From positions 91,964 through 155,963 of the forward strand of contig NZ_JAROCY010000012.1 of the NCBI RefSeq assembly GCF_029436685.1: 64,000 nucleotides of DNA, read 5' to 3'. The notes under the pieces are model-generated. The model had not been told where the DNA came from. It made no database searches and saw only the letters and a program-made list of their open reading frames with translations. This DNA comes from Novosphingobium cyanobacteriorum (GTDB lineage Bacteria; Pseudomonadota; Alphaproteobacteria; Sphingomonadales; Sphingomonadaceae). This document shows, in pieces, positions 43,191-52,578 of this stretch (positions are counted from its first letter, which is position 1; each line of letters starts with the position of its first letter). Position numbers and translations under genes: made by a program.

Positions 43191-44333
43191 ATGGCCGAGG
43201 AAACCAGCGGCGAAAAGACATTCGCTCCAACCGAAAAGCGCCGGAAGGACGCCGCCAAGAATGGCGATGTCCTGCGCTCCAAGGATCTCGCCACCGCCGT
43301 CGGCGTGCTCACCGGCGCGGTCTGGCTCAAGTTCGCCGGCCCGTGGACGCTTGGCCTGATCGCCGGCGTGGCGCGGGCGGGCATGACCTTTGACCGCAGC
43401 GGGATTGAACACTTCGCCCCGCAGCAGGCAATGATGCTGGCGCTGGTCGCCCTTCTGCCGCCCGTGCTCGTGCTGGGCGGCATGATCATGTTCACCGGCG
43501 TCGTCTCGCAGCTGGGTTTCAGCGATGGTCGCTGGCTGCCGTCAAACCTTGCGCCCAAGGCCCACCGCATCAATCCCGCCTCGGGGCTCAAGCGCATGTT
43601 CGGCCCGCAGGGCTGGATCGAGCTGGCCAAGGGGCTGGCCAAGCTGGCGCTGCTCGGGCTGATCGCGTGGGTGTGGATCAAGGGCCGCGTTACCGGGCTC
43701 GTCGGCATCGGCGCGGGCAACCTGCACAGCCAGCTTACCTATGGCTGGGATGCGCTCATTTCGCTGCTTTTCGCGTTGGGCGCCGGTCTCACCATCATCG
43801 CGCTGGTCGATTTCCCGATCCAGTGGGTGCGCCGTTACCTGCGCCTGCAAATGTCGCTGCAGGAAATCAAGGATGAACAGAAAGAGGCCGAAGGCAGCCC
43901 AGAACGCAAGGGCATGATCCGCAACCGCCAGCGCCAGATCGCCATGGGCGGGATGCAGAAGGCCATGCGTGAGGCGCAGTTCGTGGTCACCAACCCGACC
44001 CACTTCTCGGTGGCCATGGCCTATGATCCGGAAAAGGCCTCGGCCCCGATCGTGCTGGCCAAGGGCCGCGGAGACAAGGCACTGGCAATGCGGGAACTGG
44101 CCGCGGAACTGAAGGTGCCGACGCTGGAATTCCCGGCCCTGGCGCGCTCGGTCTACTACACCACGCGTGAAAACCAGGTGATCCGTGAAGAGCTTTACGC
44201 GCCGGTTGCGGCCGTGCTCGCGTTTGTCCTTTCGCTGAAGCGTGGCGAGACGCCGCCCACCCCGCGCATCGAGGTTCCGATCGAGCTGCGCTTCGACACC
44301 GAAGGGCGTCCCGAACGCCTTCAAAAGTCTTAA
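43191..44333 (+). CDS. flhB: Export switch protein FlhB
   Basis: A 380-residue protein with four membrane helices and a cytoplasmic domain. The autocleavage motif NPTH is intact at residues 268-271 (VVTNPTHFSVAMAYDP), so the FliK-triggered switch from hook to filament export should work. EEDLYAP-like features near the end (VIREELYAPVAAVLAFVLSL) are typical. It ends the secretion gene series. Confidence 0.97.
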   Translation: MAEETSGEKTFAPTEKRRKDAAKNGDVLRSKDLATAVGVLTGAVWLKFAGPWTLGLIAGVARAGMTFDRSGIEHFAPQQAMMLALVALLPPVLVLGGMIMFTGVVSQLGFSDGRWLPSNLAPKAHRINPASGLKRMFGPQGWIELAKGLAKLALLGLIAWVWIKGRVTGLVGIGAGNLHSQLTYGWDALISLLFALGAGLTIIALVDFPIQWVRRYLRLQMSLQEIKDEQKEAEGSPERKGMIRNRQRQIAMGGMQKAMREAQFVVTNPTHFSVAMAYDPEKASAPIVLAKGRGDKALAMRELAAELKVPTLEFPALARSVYYTTRENQVIREELYAPVAAVLAFVLSLKRGETPPTPRIEVPIELRFDTEGRPERLQKS

Positions 44334-44363
44334 TTTGCTTCAGCAAGGGTCGTTCTACAGGTC

Positions 44364-45824
44364 ATGGCAAGCTCCCCCACCAGTTCGACTTCCGCCACGT
44401 CGACCAGTTCGGTCACGTCGAGCATCATTTCGACACTCGGTGCTGGCAGCGGCATCAACATGGCCGGGCTGGCGGAACAGCTCGCCACCGCGCAGTTCGC
44501 GGCGCGGATCGATCAGCTCAACGCCAAGAATGACAAGCTGACAACGCAGATTTCGGCGGCTTCGACGCTGAAGGGCATGATGAACTCGATCGCCACCTCG
44601 CTGGGCGATCGCGTCCGCGCGGGCGATCTCGCCGCCACGCCGGTCATCGCCAACAGCTCGGTCGCCACGGTCAGCAAGGGCACGCTCAGCGGCAAGGGCA
44701 CGATGACGCTGGAAGTCTCGGCCATCGCCAAGGGCCAGACCATCGTCTCCCCCGCCCTCGCCTCGGCCACTACCCCGGTCGGCTCGGGCACGCTGACCAT
44801 CCGCTTCGGCACGATCGCCAGCGGAACGTTCAACCCCGATGCCAGCCGCGCGCAGGTCGATGTCACCGTCGCCGCGGGCGCAACGCTGGCCGATGTGGCC
44901 AACGCCATCAATGCCAAGGGCTCGGGCGTCACCGCCTATGTCGCCACCGGCACCGCCGGGCCGCAGCTGGTGTTCAAGGGCGCCGATGGCGCGGCCAACG
45001 CCTTCCAGATCGAAACCACGCCCGATGCCTCGGACCCCGGTGATCCCGGCCTTGCCCAGCTTGCCTGGACACCGGCCAACACCACCCGGTTGAAGGCATC
45101 GGCCAGCGATGCCGCCTTCACGCTGGACGGGGTGGAGCGCACCTCCACCTCGAACACGATCAAGGATGCCGCGCCGGGCGTCACGCTCAACCTGACCGGC
45201 ACCAATGTCGGCAACCCGACCACGATCAGCTTCAACAAGCCGGACGCCGCCATCACCACCGCGATGGACGACCTGACCAGCGCGCTGAACACTGTCGTGG
45301 CCGAGCTGAATACCGACACCGCGCCGCAGTCCGGCCCGCTCAACAACAACCCTGGCGCCCGCGCGCTGCGCACGGCGCTGGCCACGTTGACCAGCACCGT
45401 GGTGATGCCCAACGCCGCCCCCGGTGAACCGCGCACGCTGGCGGACCTGGGGCTCAAGACCAATCGCGACGGCACCTTCGCCATCGATGCCGACAAGCTG
45501 AAGAAGACGCTGGCAGACAGCCCCGCCGCCACGGCGGCGATGTTCACCACCGGCATCTATGGCGTCTACGCCACGTTCGACAAGATCAACCGCGCGGTCA
45601 CCTCGGTCAGCAACGCCAACGCGCTTGGCGGCTCGATCCTTTCGATGACGGCGCAGCAGACCGCGATCAAGAAGCAGCTGACGACCATTGCTGACAAGCA
45701 GGAAACCCTGCGAAATCAGTTGGTAAGCCGCTTTGCCAAGCTGGATGGACGGGTGTCGGATTCAAAGTCGACGCTGTCGTTCCTGCAGAACCAGATCGAC
45801 GCCTGGAACGCGAAGGGTAACTGA
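44364..45824 (+). CDS. fliD: Filament cap protein FliD
   Basis: A 486-residue protein. ISTLGAGSGINMAGLAEQLA is the FliD N-terminus (most read GSGLD; here GSGIN), and LTTIADKQETLRNQLVSRFA, then LSFLQNQIDAW, is the C-terminal coil. FliD caps the filament tip and folds flagellin. The 30-base gap after flhB has no clear promoter. FliS follows directly. Confidence 0.94.
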   Translation: MASSPTSSTSATSTSSVTSSIISTLGAGSGINMAGLAEQLATAQFAARIDQLNAKNDKLTTQISAASTLKGMMNSIATSLGDRVRAGDLAATPVIANSSVATVSKGTLSGKGTMTLEVSAIAKGQTIVSPALASATTPVGSGTLTIRFGTIASGTFNPDASRAQVDVTVAAGATLADVANAINAKGSGVTAYVATGTAGPQLVFKGADGAANAFQIETTPDASDPGDPGLAQLAWTPANTTRLKASASDAAFTLDGVERTSTSNTIKDAAPGVTLNLTGTNVGNPTTISFNKPDAAITTAMDDLTSALNTVVAELNTDTAPQSGPLNNNPGARALRTALATLTSTVVMPNAAPGEPRTLADLGLKTNRDGTFAIDADKLKKTLADSPAATAAMFTTGIYGVYATFDKINRAVTSVSNANALGGSILSMTAQQTAIKKQLTTIADKQETLRNQLVSRFAKLDGRVSDSKSTLSFLQNQIDAWNAKGN

Positions 45825-45825
45825 T

Positions 45826-46209
45826 ATGCTGCTCCGCCGCGATCCGGGTGAAGCCTACCGCCGTGTCGATTTCGACGCCCGCGTGAAAGGCGCGGATTCG
45901 CGCCAGCTGGTCGATCTCTGCCTTGAACAGGTGGCCGGTTCGCTGGGCCGCGCGATCTATGCCGACGCGAAAGAGGACAACGCCGCCAAGAGCGCGGCGC
46001 TGACCCGGGCGGTCGCCGCGCTCACCGCGCTGCAGCTGGGCGTGAACCCCGATCATCCGACCGGCCCTGCCCTGCTCCAGCTCTACAGTTCGGCGCGCAC
46101 TGCGGCGCTGGACAGCGTTTTGCGCTTCGATGCGCCCAAGCTGGACGAAATCCGCAAGGATTTCATCGAGATACGCCAAGCCATGATCGGCGGCGGGCTG
46201 CCGAATTGA
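45826..46209 (+). CDS. fliS: Flagellin export chaperone FliS
   Basis: A 127-residue helical protein from ATG 45826, two bases after the fliD stop. EAYRRVDFDARVKGADSRQL and VDLCLEQVAGSLGRAIYAD resemble FliS, which binds the flagellin C-terminus and hands it to FlhA. Divergent from the enteric protein, so position after fliD is important for the call. It is the last gene of the long flagellar operon; a tandem repeat and terminator follow. Confidence 0.85.
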   Translation: MLLRRDPGEAYRRVDFDARVKGADSRQLVDLCLEQVAGSLGRAIYADAKEDNAAKSAALTRAVAALTALQLGVNPDHPTGPALLQLYSSARTAALDSVLRFDAPKLDEIRKDFIEIRQAMIGGGLPN

Positions 46210-46216
46210 CCATGGG

Positions 46217-46275
46217 TTGAAAACGACTGAGAGGGGGTTGAGATCGACTGACCCCCTGTTGAGAGCGACAGAAAG
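46217..46275 (+). repeat. Tandem 21-bp repeats after fliS
   Basis: Units at 46217-46237 and 46238-46258 plus a 17-base partial unit at 46259-46275, each starting TTGA with a CGACTGA-like core. The first ends in a G-run and the second in a C-run, allowing a hairpin. It begins 8 bases after the fliS stop and is homologous to the array at 8980-9042 after fliA. Confidence 0.8.
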
Positions 46276-46307
46276 GCCGGCAAAGCGCACTGCTTCGCCG
46301 GCCTTTT
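46272..46307 (+). terminator. Intrinsic terminator after fliS
   Basis: AAAGGCCGGC at 46272-46281 pairs with GCCGGCCTTT at 46297-46306, followed by TTTTCC. It should end the fliE-to-fliS operon. Confidence 0.85.
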
Positions 46308-46333
46308 CCATATCCGCCGCAGGCAATGAAAAA

Positions 46334-46365
46334 CCCGGAGCCGCGGGGGGGCGTGCGGCTCCGGG
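46334..46365 (-). terminator. Intrinsic terminator of the minus-strand cheB paralogue
   Basis: CCCGGAGCCGC at 46334-46344 pairs with GCGGCTCCGGG at 46355-46365. On the minus strand TTTTTC follows directly. It lies 50 bases after the cheB-like stop. A further hairpin around 46371-46395 sits between them. Confidence 0.8.
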
Positions 46366-46416
46366 CTGAGGCCTGCCCGGGGGCGGGCCAGGCCTAAGTT
46401 CGTGGCTTGGGGCGCC

Positions 46417-47442
46417 TCAACCGATGGCGCAGCACCCCAGCATCGCGGCGAGATCGGACAGCGGCACTTCGCGCGAGGCGGCATCGAGCGCGATCGCGGC
46501 TTCGGGCGCTTCGCTCACCAGCGCGGTCTTGCGATCCTGCACCAGCGTGTCACAGCCAGTATCCTTCAGCAATTTCAGGCCCTTGGCCCCATCAGCACCC
46601 ATCCCGGTCAGGATCGCGCCGGCGGCCGGCACCTGGCCGCGGGCGATCGAGCCGAACAGCAGGTTGGCCGAAGGACGCGCTCCGTCCACCGGTTCGCGCG
46701 CCATCAGGCGGATCTTGGGCGGCTGGCCCGGTTCAACCACCACGTGGCGTTCCGGATCGGCGGCGATGTGGATCGTCCCCTGCACCAGCGGCGCACCGTC
46801 GGCTGCTGCTTTCACATTGCATTTCAGCAGCTTGCCAAGGTGCGTGATGAAGGTTTCAGCCAGCATCGGCTCAGTCTGCAGGCAGACCACGGTGGGCGGG
46901 CAATTCGCCGGGAAGCCGGAGAGAATCGTGGTCAGCGCATCGATTCCGCCCATCGAGGCCGAGAATGCGGCAATGCGGCCGTTCCATTCGAAGGCGACTT
47001 CGCTGACCTTGTGCTCGCGCACATGCTTGCGGTCCTTCACGTTGGAATTGGCCGCCGCCAGCACGATCTTGCCGAGCTTGCCGACCGACTTGCTGAACTG
47101 TTCGGGAGTCGCCTTCAGCGGCTTGGGAAAGCATTCCACCGCGCCGAGCTCGAACGCCTTGAGCGAGGTTTCGGTGCCCGCCTGGGTCAACGAGGAGAGC
47201 ATGACCACCGGCAAGGGGTTGGTTTCCATGATTTCTTCCAGGAACTCGATCCCGCTCATGCCCGGCATTTCGACGTCGAGCGTGATCACGTTGGGCCGCA
47301 GCGCCTCGATCTGGTCACGCGCGTCGGCGGCGTTGGTGGCGGTGCCGACGACGCGGACGTTCTTGGCCTGCTCGAGGATGTCCGAGAACAGCGCGCGCAT
47401 CGCCGCTGAATCATCGACCACCAGAACGCGTGCATCGTGCAT
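46417..47442 (-). CDS. CheB-like protein, probably catalytically impaired
   Basis: A 341-residue protein with a receiver domain (phospho-Asp56 in VITLDVEMPGM, Lys in FPKPLK) and a CheB methylesterase-like domain. The nucleophile Ser163 (SASMGG) and Asp284 (TGMGADGAKG) are in place, but the residue aligned with the catalytic His is Gln189 (PPTVVCLQTEP, against PPTLVVQHISP in the second CheB at 50959-51981). The start at 47442 gives the usual receiver N-terminus. It is transcribed opposite to the chemotaxis operon, from a 222-base divergent region (47443-47664) where I see no convincing promoter. It may be a regulatory pseudo-enzyme rather than a methylesterase. Confidence 0.8.
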   Translation of the reverse strand: MHDARVLVVDDSAAMRALFSDILEQAKNVRVVGTATNAADARDQIEALRPNVITLDVEMPGMSGIEFLEEIMETNPLPVVMLSSLTQAGTETSLKAFELGAVECFPKPLKATPEQFSKSVGKLGKIVLAAANSNVKDRKHVREHKVSEVAFEWNGRIAAFSASMGGIDALTTILSGFPANCPPTVVCLQTEPMLAETFITHLGKLLKCNVKAAADGAPLVQGTIHIAADPERHVVVEPGQPPKIRLMAREPVDGARPSANLLFGSIARGQVPAAGAILTGMGADGAKGLKLLKDTGCDTLVQDRKTALVSEAPEAAIALDAASREVPLSDLAAMLGCCAIG

Positions 47443-47664
47443 GAAAAGGGTTGCCCTTCGTAAAATCCAGAGTGCCATAAGGACGGCACTTCTTGGGCTG
47501 GGATTAACCCTTCGACGCCAAGCAATTCCTGTGCGGCGGGATAAGTATCTCACCCTAAGGTCCAAGCAAGCCGACCTTTGTCCCTTCACGGCTAACCAGC
47601 AGAAGTTGCGGCAGGCCTCTCCGCCGCGGCGAGCGATTGATTGTGCGAAAGGGATTCCTGCACG

Positions 47665-47925
47665 ATGCCGACGATCACCCTGCCATCCCGGTGCGACCGC
47701 GCCGCTGCCGAAGCGCTGTTGCCAGAGATGGTTGCCGCGCTGGGCTCTGGCGTGCTGCACATCGACGCCCGGGAATGCACCCAGATCGGCCAGGTCATGC
47801 TGCAGCTGCTGGTCAGCGCACGGCGCACCGGCGACGGCGCGAACATCCAGGCTTCCCCCGTGCTGCGAGACACCGCCCGCCAGTTCGGGCTCGACGCAGA
47901 GCTGTTTGACGAGGTGGCGGCATGA
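47665..47925 (+). CDS. STAS domain protein of the chemotaxis operon
   Basis: An 86-residue single-domain STAS protein: MPTITLPSRCDRAAAEALLP, VLHIDARECTQIGQVMLQLL, then VSARRTGDGANIQASPVLRD. The conserved position where anti-anti-sigma factors carry a phosphorylatable Ser/Thr reads QIGQ, so phosphorylation as in SpoIIAA is doubtful. ATG 47665 has AAGGGA upstream; a TTG at 47641 is an alternative. It overlaps cheA by 4 bases and starts the che operon. A role in signalling-complex formation is inferred. Confidence 0.8.
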   Translation: MPTITLPSRCDRAAAEALLPEMVAALGSGVLHIDARECTQIGQVMLQLLVSARRTGDGANIQASPVLRDTARQFGLDAELFDEVAA

Positions 47926-50096
47926 ACGCCGAAGAAATCCAGGCCATCTTCTTTGCCGAGTGCGAAGAATCGCTGGCAGCAGCCGAGGCCGGTCTTGCCG
48001 CGTGCAAGGCCGGGACCCATGACGCCGATACCGTCAACGCCGTGTTCCGCGGCGTCCATTCGATCAAGGGTGGCGCGGGTGCGTTTGGATACGTGGCGCT
48101 GCAGGCCTTTACCCACACCTTCGAAACGCTGCTGTCCGACGTTCGCGACGAGACCGTGGCGATCACCGAGCCGCTGGTGGACCTGCTGCTGCGCGCGCTG
48201 GATACACTGAGCGACCATGTGGCCGCCGCGCGCGGACTGGGTGAAACGCCCGACGACGCCGCGCTGCAGGCCGAACTGACCGCCGCGATGGCCGCCAACG
48301 CAGGCGCCGCGCCTGCCGCAGCGCCCGCAGCCGCCGCAGCGCCGGAACCACAACCGACGGCGACATCATCAGCCAGCGATGACGACGATTTCGGCATCGA
48401 CTTCGATTCGATGATGGATTCGATCGCCGGCGAACTGACCGGCGGTGATGCGGCATCCGACGATGACAAGCCCGTTTCCAAGGGCTGGGTGCTGAAGGTC
48501 CGCCCCCATACCGGCGCGATGCGCAACGGCAGCGAGCCGCTGCTGATGCTGCGCGAAGTGCTGGAACTGGGCGGCCGCTGCGTGGAATGCGATGTGGGCC
48601 AGGTGCCTCCGCTCGACACGCTTGACCCTGTCACCGGCTACCTTGGCTGGACCTTTGTGTTCCCCGACGATGTCAGCGAAGCATCAGTGCGCGATGTCTT
48701 CGACTTCGTGGGCGACGATTGCGGCCTTTCATTCGGCGAAGATGCGCCGATGGCCGATGTGCGGCTGCCAGCGCCCGCCACCCCGGCGAGTGCGCCTGCG
48801 GCCCCTGCGGCTGCGCCCATCGCCAGCACGAGCACGAGCGCGCCTGCGCCGACCGAGGCAGCACCTGCACCGTCGGGTGGCGCCGCGCCACCGGCCCCGC
48901 CTGCGCCGCCGGTGCCGGGCCAATCGATCCGTATCGAACTGGGCAAGTTGGACAAGCTGATCGACGCGGTGGGCGAACTGGTGATCGCGCAGGCGATGAT
49001 GGCACAGCGGCTTGCCGGTGACGGCCTGGCCGTGACCGAAGAGCTGGCCATGCTGGAAGGCCTGACCCGCGACATCCAGGAATCGGCGATGGCCATCCGC
49101 GCCCAGCCGATCGGATCGGTGTTCAGCCGCGTTCCGCGAATCCTGCGCGAACTGACCGCCAGCACCGGCAAGCACGTGCGGCTGGACGTTTCGGGCGAAA
49201 GCACCGAGCTGGACAAGACGGTGATCGAACGCCTGGGCGAACCGTTGACCCACCTGATCCGCAATGCCGTGGACCACGGCATCGAATCGGCAGAAGAGCG
49301 CCTTGCCGCCGGCAAATCCGCCGAAGGCACGCTGACGCTTTCCGCCGAGCACCGGTCTGGACGGATCCTGATCCGCATTGCCGACGACGGCCGTGGCATC
49401 AACCGCGAACGCGTGCTGCAGAAGGCGATCGAAAAGGGCCTTGTCGCCCCGGACGCGCAGCTTTCCAAGGAAGAGATCGACCTGCTGATCTTTGCGCCCG
49501 GTTTCTCGACCGCGCAGCAGATCTCCAACATTTCCGGCCGCGGCGTTGGCATGGACGTGGTGCGCCAGAACGTGAAGGACCTGGGCGGCCGCATCACCAT
49601 CGAATCGGAACCCGGTTCGGGCACGACCTTTACCCTTACCCTGCCGCTGACGCTGGCGATCAGCGACGGCATGGTGGTGAACGTGGGCGACCAGACGCTG
49701 GTGGTGCCGCTGGCCAACGTGGTGGAAAGCCTGCGTCCTGCCCCCAACGAAGTGCAGGGCCTGGGATCACGCCGCGCGATGATCAACGTCCGTGGCCGCT
49801 TCATCCCGGTGGTGCCGCTGCACGAGGCCGTGGGCGCACTGGGCGCGGTGGAAAAGGCGCAGGACGGCGTGCTGATCGTGGTCGAGACCGAAGGAGCCGG
49901 CCGTGCCGCGCTGCTGGTCGATGCCATCTGCGACCAGCGCCAGGTGGTGATCAAGAGCCTCGACACGCATTACCGATCGGTTGAAGGCGTGGCCGGCGCG
50001 ACCATCCTGGGCGACGGGCGCGTGGCGCTGATCGTCGACGTGGACGGGCTGGTTTCACGCAGCCTTTCCGGCATGTCGCTGGCAGAAGCAGCGTGA
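47922..50096 (+). CDS. cheA: Chemotaxis histidine kinase CheA
   Basis: A 724-residue kinase. The Hpt domain has phospho-accepting His46 (FRGVHSIKGGAGAFGY). An Ala/Pro linker leads to a P2-like region (WVLKVRPHTGAMRNG), a second linker, then the dimerisation helices (LDKLIDAVGELVIAQAMMAQ), the ATPase with N box HLIRNAVDHGIE, G1 ADDGRGIN and G2 GRGVGMDVV, and a C-terminal CheW-like domain (GMVVNVGDQTLVVPLANVVE). It phosphorylates CheY and CheB according to receptor state. No receptor gene is in the window. Confidence 0.97.
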   Translation: MNAEEIQAIFFAECEESLAAAEAGLAACKAGTHDADTVNAVFRGVHSIKGGAGAFGYVALQAFTHTFETLLSDVRDETVAITEPLVDLLLRALDTLSDHVAAARGLGETPDDAALQAELTAAMAANAGAAPAAAPAAAAAPEPQPTATSSASDDDDFGIDFDSMMDSIAGELTGGDAASDDDKPVSKGWVLKVRPHTGAMRNGSEPLLMLREVLELGGRCVECDVGQVPPLDTLDPVTGYLGWTFVFPDDVSEASVRDVFDFVGDDCGLSFGEDAPMADVRLPAPATPASAPAAPAAAPIASTSTSAPAPTEAAPAPSGGAAPPAPPAPPVPGQSIRIELGKLDKLIDAVGELVIAQAMMAQRLAGDGLAVTEELAMLEGLTRDIQESAMAIRAQPIGSVFSRVPRILRELTASTGKHVRLDVSGESTELDKTVIERLGEPLTHLIRNAVDHGIESAEERLAAGKSAEGTLTLSAEHRSGRILIRIADDGRGINRERVLQKAIEKGLVAPDAQLSKEEIDLLIFAPGFSTAQQISNISGRGVGMDVVRQNVKDLGGRITIESEPGSGTTFTLTLPLTLAISDGMVVNVGDQTLVVPLANVVESLRPAPNEVQGLGSRRAMINVRGRFIPVVPLHEAVGALGAVEKAQDGVLIVVETEGAGRAALLVDAICDQRQVVIKSLDTHYRSVEGVAGATILGDGRVALIVDVDGLVSRSLSGMSLAEAA

Positions 50097-50962
50097 GCGT
50101 GCAGGAAGCCTTTGCCGAAAGCATGCCGGGGGTCAGCCCCGGTGTGTACAGCGCGGACGATTTCCGCGCGATCAGCGAGATCGCGCACAAGGAAGCAGGC
50201 ATCGTGCTGCCCCAGGGCAAGGCGATGCTGGTCTATTCGCGCCTTTCGCCGCTGGTGCGCAATTCCGGCTGCACCACGTTCGGATCCTATGTCCTGCGCA
50301 TTCGCGAGGATGCCGCCGAGCGCAAGAAGGCGATCTGCGCGCTGACCACCAACCACACCTTCTTCTATCGCGAATCGCACCACTTCGATCACTTTCGCGA
50401 CGAGGTGCGCCCCGGCCTGATCGAGCGGCTGAACCGCGGCGGCAAGGTGCGCATGTGGTCGGCCGGATGTTCATCGGGCGAGGAGACCTGGTCGCTTGCC
50501 ATGACCCTGCTGGGCCCGAACACGGCCGAAGGATCGGCGATCGCCCGGCGCGACATCCGCATTCTGGCCAGCGACATCGCCACGCACGCGCTGGCCAAGG
50601 CCGAAGCCGCCCGATATCGCGAGGAAGATCTCAAGGCCGTGCCCGAACCGCTGCGCCGCGCGTGGACCCAGGCGCAGGGCGGCGATGCGGTGATCGCACA
50701 TGACGTGCAGCAGATGGTGCGGTTCAGGCAGCTGAACCTGCTGGGCGAATGGCCCATGCAGGGCCGGTTCGATGTGATCTTCTGCCGCAACGTTATGATC
50801 TATTTCGACAATCCGACCAAGGAGCGGCTGGTTGCGCGGTTTGCGCAGATGCTGGCGCCGGAAGGCACGCTTTATGTCGGCCACAGCGAACGGGTTACCG
50901 GCCCGGCGCTCGATGAACTCGCCCCCACCGGGCCAACAGTATACCGCAGGAGGGCCGCATGA
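50093..50962 (+). CDS. cheR: Chemoreceptor methyltransferase CheR
   Basis: A 289-residue SAM-dependent methyltransferase. The N-terminal helical domain is followed by the SAM motif MWSAGCSSGEETWSLAMTLL, ILASDIATHALAKAEAARY, and FDVIFCRNVMIYFDN, then GTLYVGHSERV. It methylates receptor glutamates. It overlaps cheA and cheB by 4 bases each. Confidence 0.96.
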   Translation: MSVQEAFAESMPGVSPGVYSADDFRAISEIAHKEAGIVLPQGKAMLVYSRLSPLVRNSGCTTFGSYVLRIREDAAERKKAICALTTNHTFFYRESHHFDHFRDEVRPGLIERLNRGGKVRMWSAGCSSGEETWSLAMTLLGPNTAEGSAIARRDIRILASDIATHALAKAEAARYREEDLKAVPEPLRRAWTQAQGGDAVIAHDVQQMVRFRQLNLLGEWPMQGRFDVIFCRNVMIYFDNPTKERLVARFAQMLAPEGTLYVGHSERVTGPALDELAPTGPTVYRRRAA

Positions 50963-51981
50963 TCCGTGTTGTCGTAGTCGAAGATTCGCCCACGATGCGC
51001 GCCATCCTCAAGACCCGGCTGGAGCGTGAAGGCGACATTACCGTGGTCGGCGCCGCCGCCAATGCCGCGGAAGGCCGCCAGATGATTCGCGAGCTGGACC
51101 CCGACGTGATCACGCTCGACGTGGAAATGCCGGGCATGAACGGTCTCGATTTCCTTGAGAAGATCATGCAGCTGCGCCCCACGCCGGTGATCATCGTTTC
51201 CGGATCGACGCAGAAGGGCACCGACACTACGGCCCGCGCGCTCGCGCTGGGTGCGGTGGACTGCTATGCCAAGAACGAAAGTTCGGGCGGCCTGCCGATG
51301 GAAGACATGGGCCGGCTGGCCGGCCTGATCCGTGAAGCGGCGAAGGTGCAGTTCCCGACCCGCGCCCCTTCGACCCAGCGCGTGGCGACCGAGGCGCGCA
51401 GTTCACTTTCGGAACGGCCGCGGCTGATCGCCATCGGATCGTCCACCGGCGGCGTGGAAGCGCTGCAGGTGCTGCTGGGCGGCTTTCCGGTGGATTGCCC
51501 GCCGACGCTGGTGGTGCAGCACATTTCGCCGCGCTTTGCCGGGGCCGTGGCCAAGACGCTGGACCAGCATTGCCCGCCACGGATCCTGCTGGCCGAGCCG
51601 GACCTGCCGCTGAAGGCCGGGCACGTCTATATCGCGCCGGGCGACGACCGCCACCTGACGGTGGGCGGATCGATGAGCTATCACGCGCGGCTGCGCCGTG
51701 GGGAGCCGGTTTCCGGCCACCTGCCCAGCGTGGACATGCTGTTCCATTCCGTGGCCGAAACGGTGGGCGCACATGCCGTGGGCATCCTGCTGACCGGCAT
51801 GGGCGCAGATGGCGCGCAGGGCCTGCTGGCCATGGCGCAGCGCGGGGCGCACACGATCTGCCAGGACGAGGCGACCTGCACCGTCTTCGGCATGCCGCGC
51901 GCCGCCATTTCGCTGGGCGCGGCAGGCGTGGTTGCGCCGATCGACCACATTGCGCGCCACGCGTTCAGCAAGGCGGCCTGA
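50959..51981 (+). CDS. cheB: Chemoreceptor methylesterase CheB
   Basis: A 340-residue CheB with a receiver domain (Asp54 in VITLDVEMPGM) and a methylesterase domain with the complete triad: Ser162 (IGSSTGG), His188 (VVQHIS) and Asp284 (TGMGADGAQG). It removes methyl groups from receptors when phosphorylated. It contrasts with the paralogue at 46417-47442, which lacks the His. It begins inside the cheR stop. Confidence 0.96.
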   Translation: MIRVVVVEDSPTMRAILKTRLEREGDITVVGAAANAAEGRQMIRELDPDVITLDVEMPGMNGLDFLEKIMQLRPTPVIIVSGSTQKGTDTTARALALGAVDCYAKNESSGGLPMEDMGRLAGLIREAAKVQFPTRAPSTQRVATEARSSLSERPRLIAIGSSTGGVEALQVLLGGFPVDCPPTLVVQHISPRFAGAVAKTLDQHCPPRILLAEPDLPLKAGHVYIAPGDDRHLTVGGSMSYHARLRRGEPVSGHLPSVDMLFHSVAETVGAHAVGILLTGMGADGAQGLLAMAQRGAHTICQDEATCTVFGMPRAAISLGAAGVVAPIDHIARHAFSKAA

Positions 51982-51985
51982 CACG

Positions 51986-52552
51986 ATGTTTGAAAGCCGC
52001 ATCTTTCCTGCAGCAGACGTTGCCCGCGCGCCCGAACGCATCACCGTGATGCAGGGGCAGGCGCTGGTGAGCGCCGAGCCGCAGGTGGAGCTCACGACCG
52101 TGCTGGGCAGCTGCGTGGCGCTGTGCCTGTTCGATCCCGATGCGCGGGTCGGTGGCATGAACCACTTCCTGCTGGCCGAGCCGCCGGCAGGCATGCCGAC
52201 CAGCGCGGTGGACGAACACTATGGCACCTACCTGATGGAGCTTCTGGTCAACCAGATGCTGGGCAAGGGCGCACGCAAGATGCGGCTGAAGGCGCATCTT
52301 TACGGCGGGGCCAACGTGAACCGCAACATGATGAAGATCGGCACCGCCAACGCGGAGTTCGCGCGCGGCTTCCTGCAGCGCGAAGGCATCGATCTCGTCC
52401 GCTCCGATCTCGGCGGGACGGCTGCCCGCCGCGTCGATTTCCGCCCGGCCTCTGGCCAGGTGCGTTGCCGTACGGTCGAGGATCGCCTCGCACCGCCTGT
52501 CCAACCCATCGCGCGCCCGGCCATGTCGACCGGCGATGTCGAGCTGTTCTGA
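51986..52552 (+). CDS. cheD: Chemoreceptor deamidase CheD
   Basis: A 188-residue protein from ATG 51986. The catalytic Cys43 (TVLGSCVALCLFD) and His60 (VGGMNHFLLAE) have the 17-residue spacing of the family, and GTYLMELLVNQMLGKGARKM and LYGGANVNRNMMKIGTANAE match. It deamidates receptor glutamines. The usual partner CheC is not seen here. Confidence 0.95.
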   Translation: MFESRIFPAADVARAPERITVMQGQALVSAEPQVELTTVLGSCVALCLFDPDARVGGMNHFLLAEPPAGMPTSAVDEHYGTYLMELLVNQMLGKGARKMRLKAHLYGGANVNRNMMKIGTANAEFARGFLQREGIDLVRSDLGGTAARRVDFRPASGQVRCRTVEDRLAPPVQPIARPAMSTGDVELF

Positions 52553-52578
52553 CTTTCCGAAAGAAGCGAGCCCCGAGC

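Noticed and set aside
47443..47664. Possible sigma-28 promoters between the cheB paralogue and the STAS gene (GCCATAAG, GGGATAAG)
   Set aside because: No TAAA element at the correct spacing on either strand.
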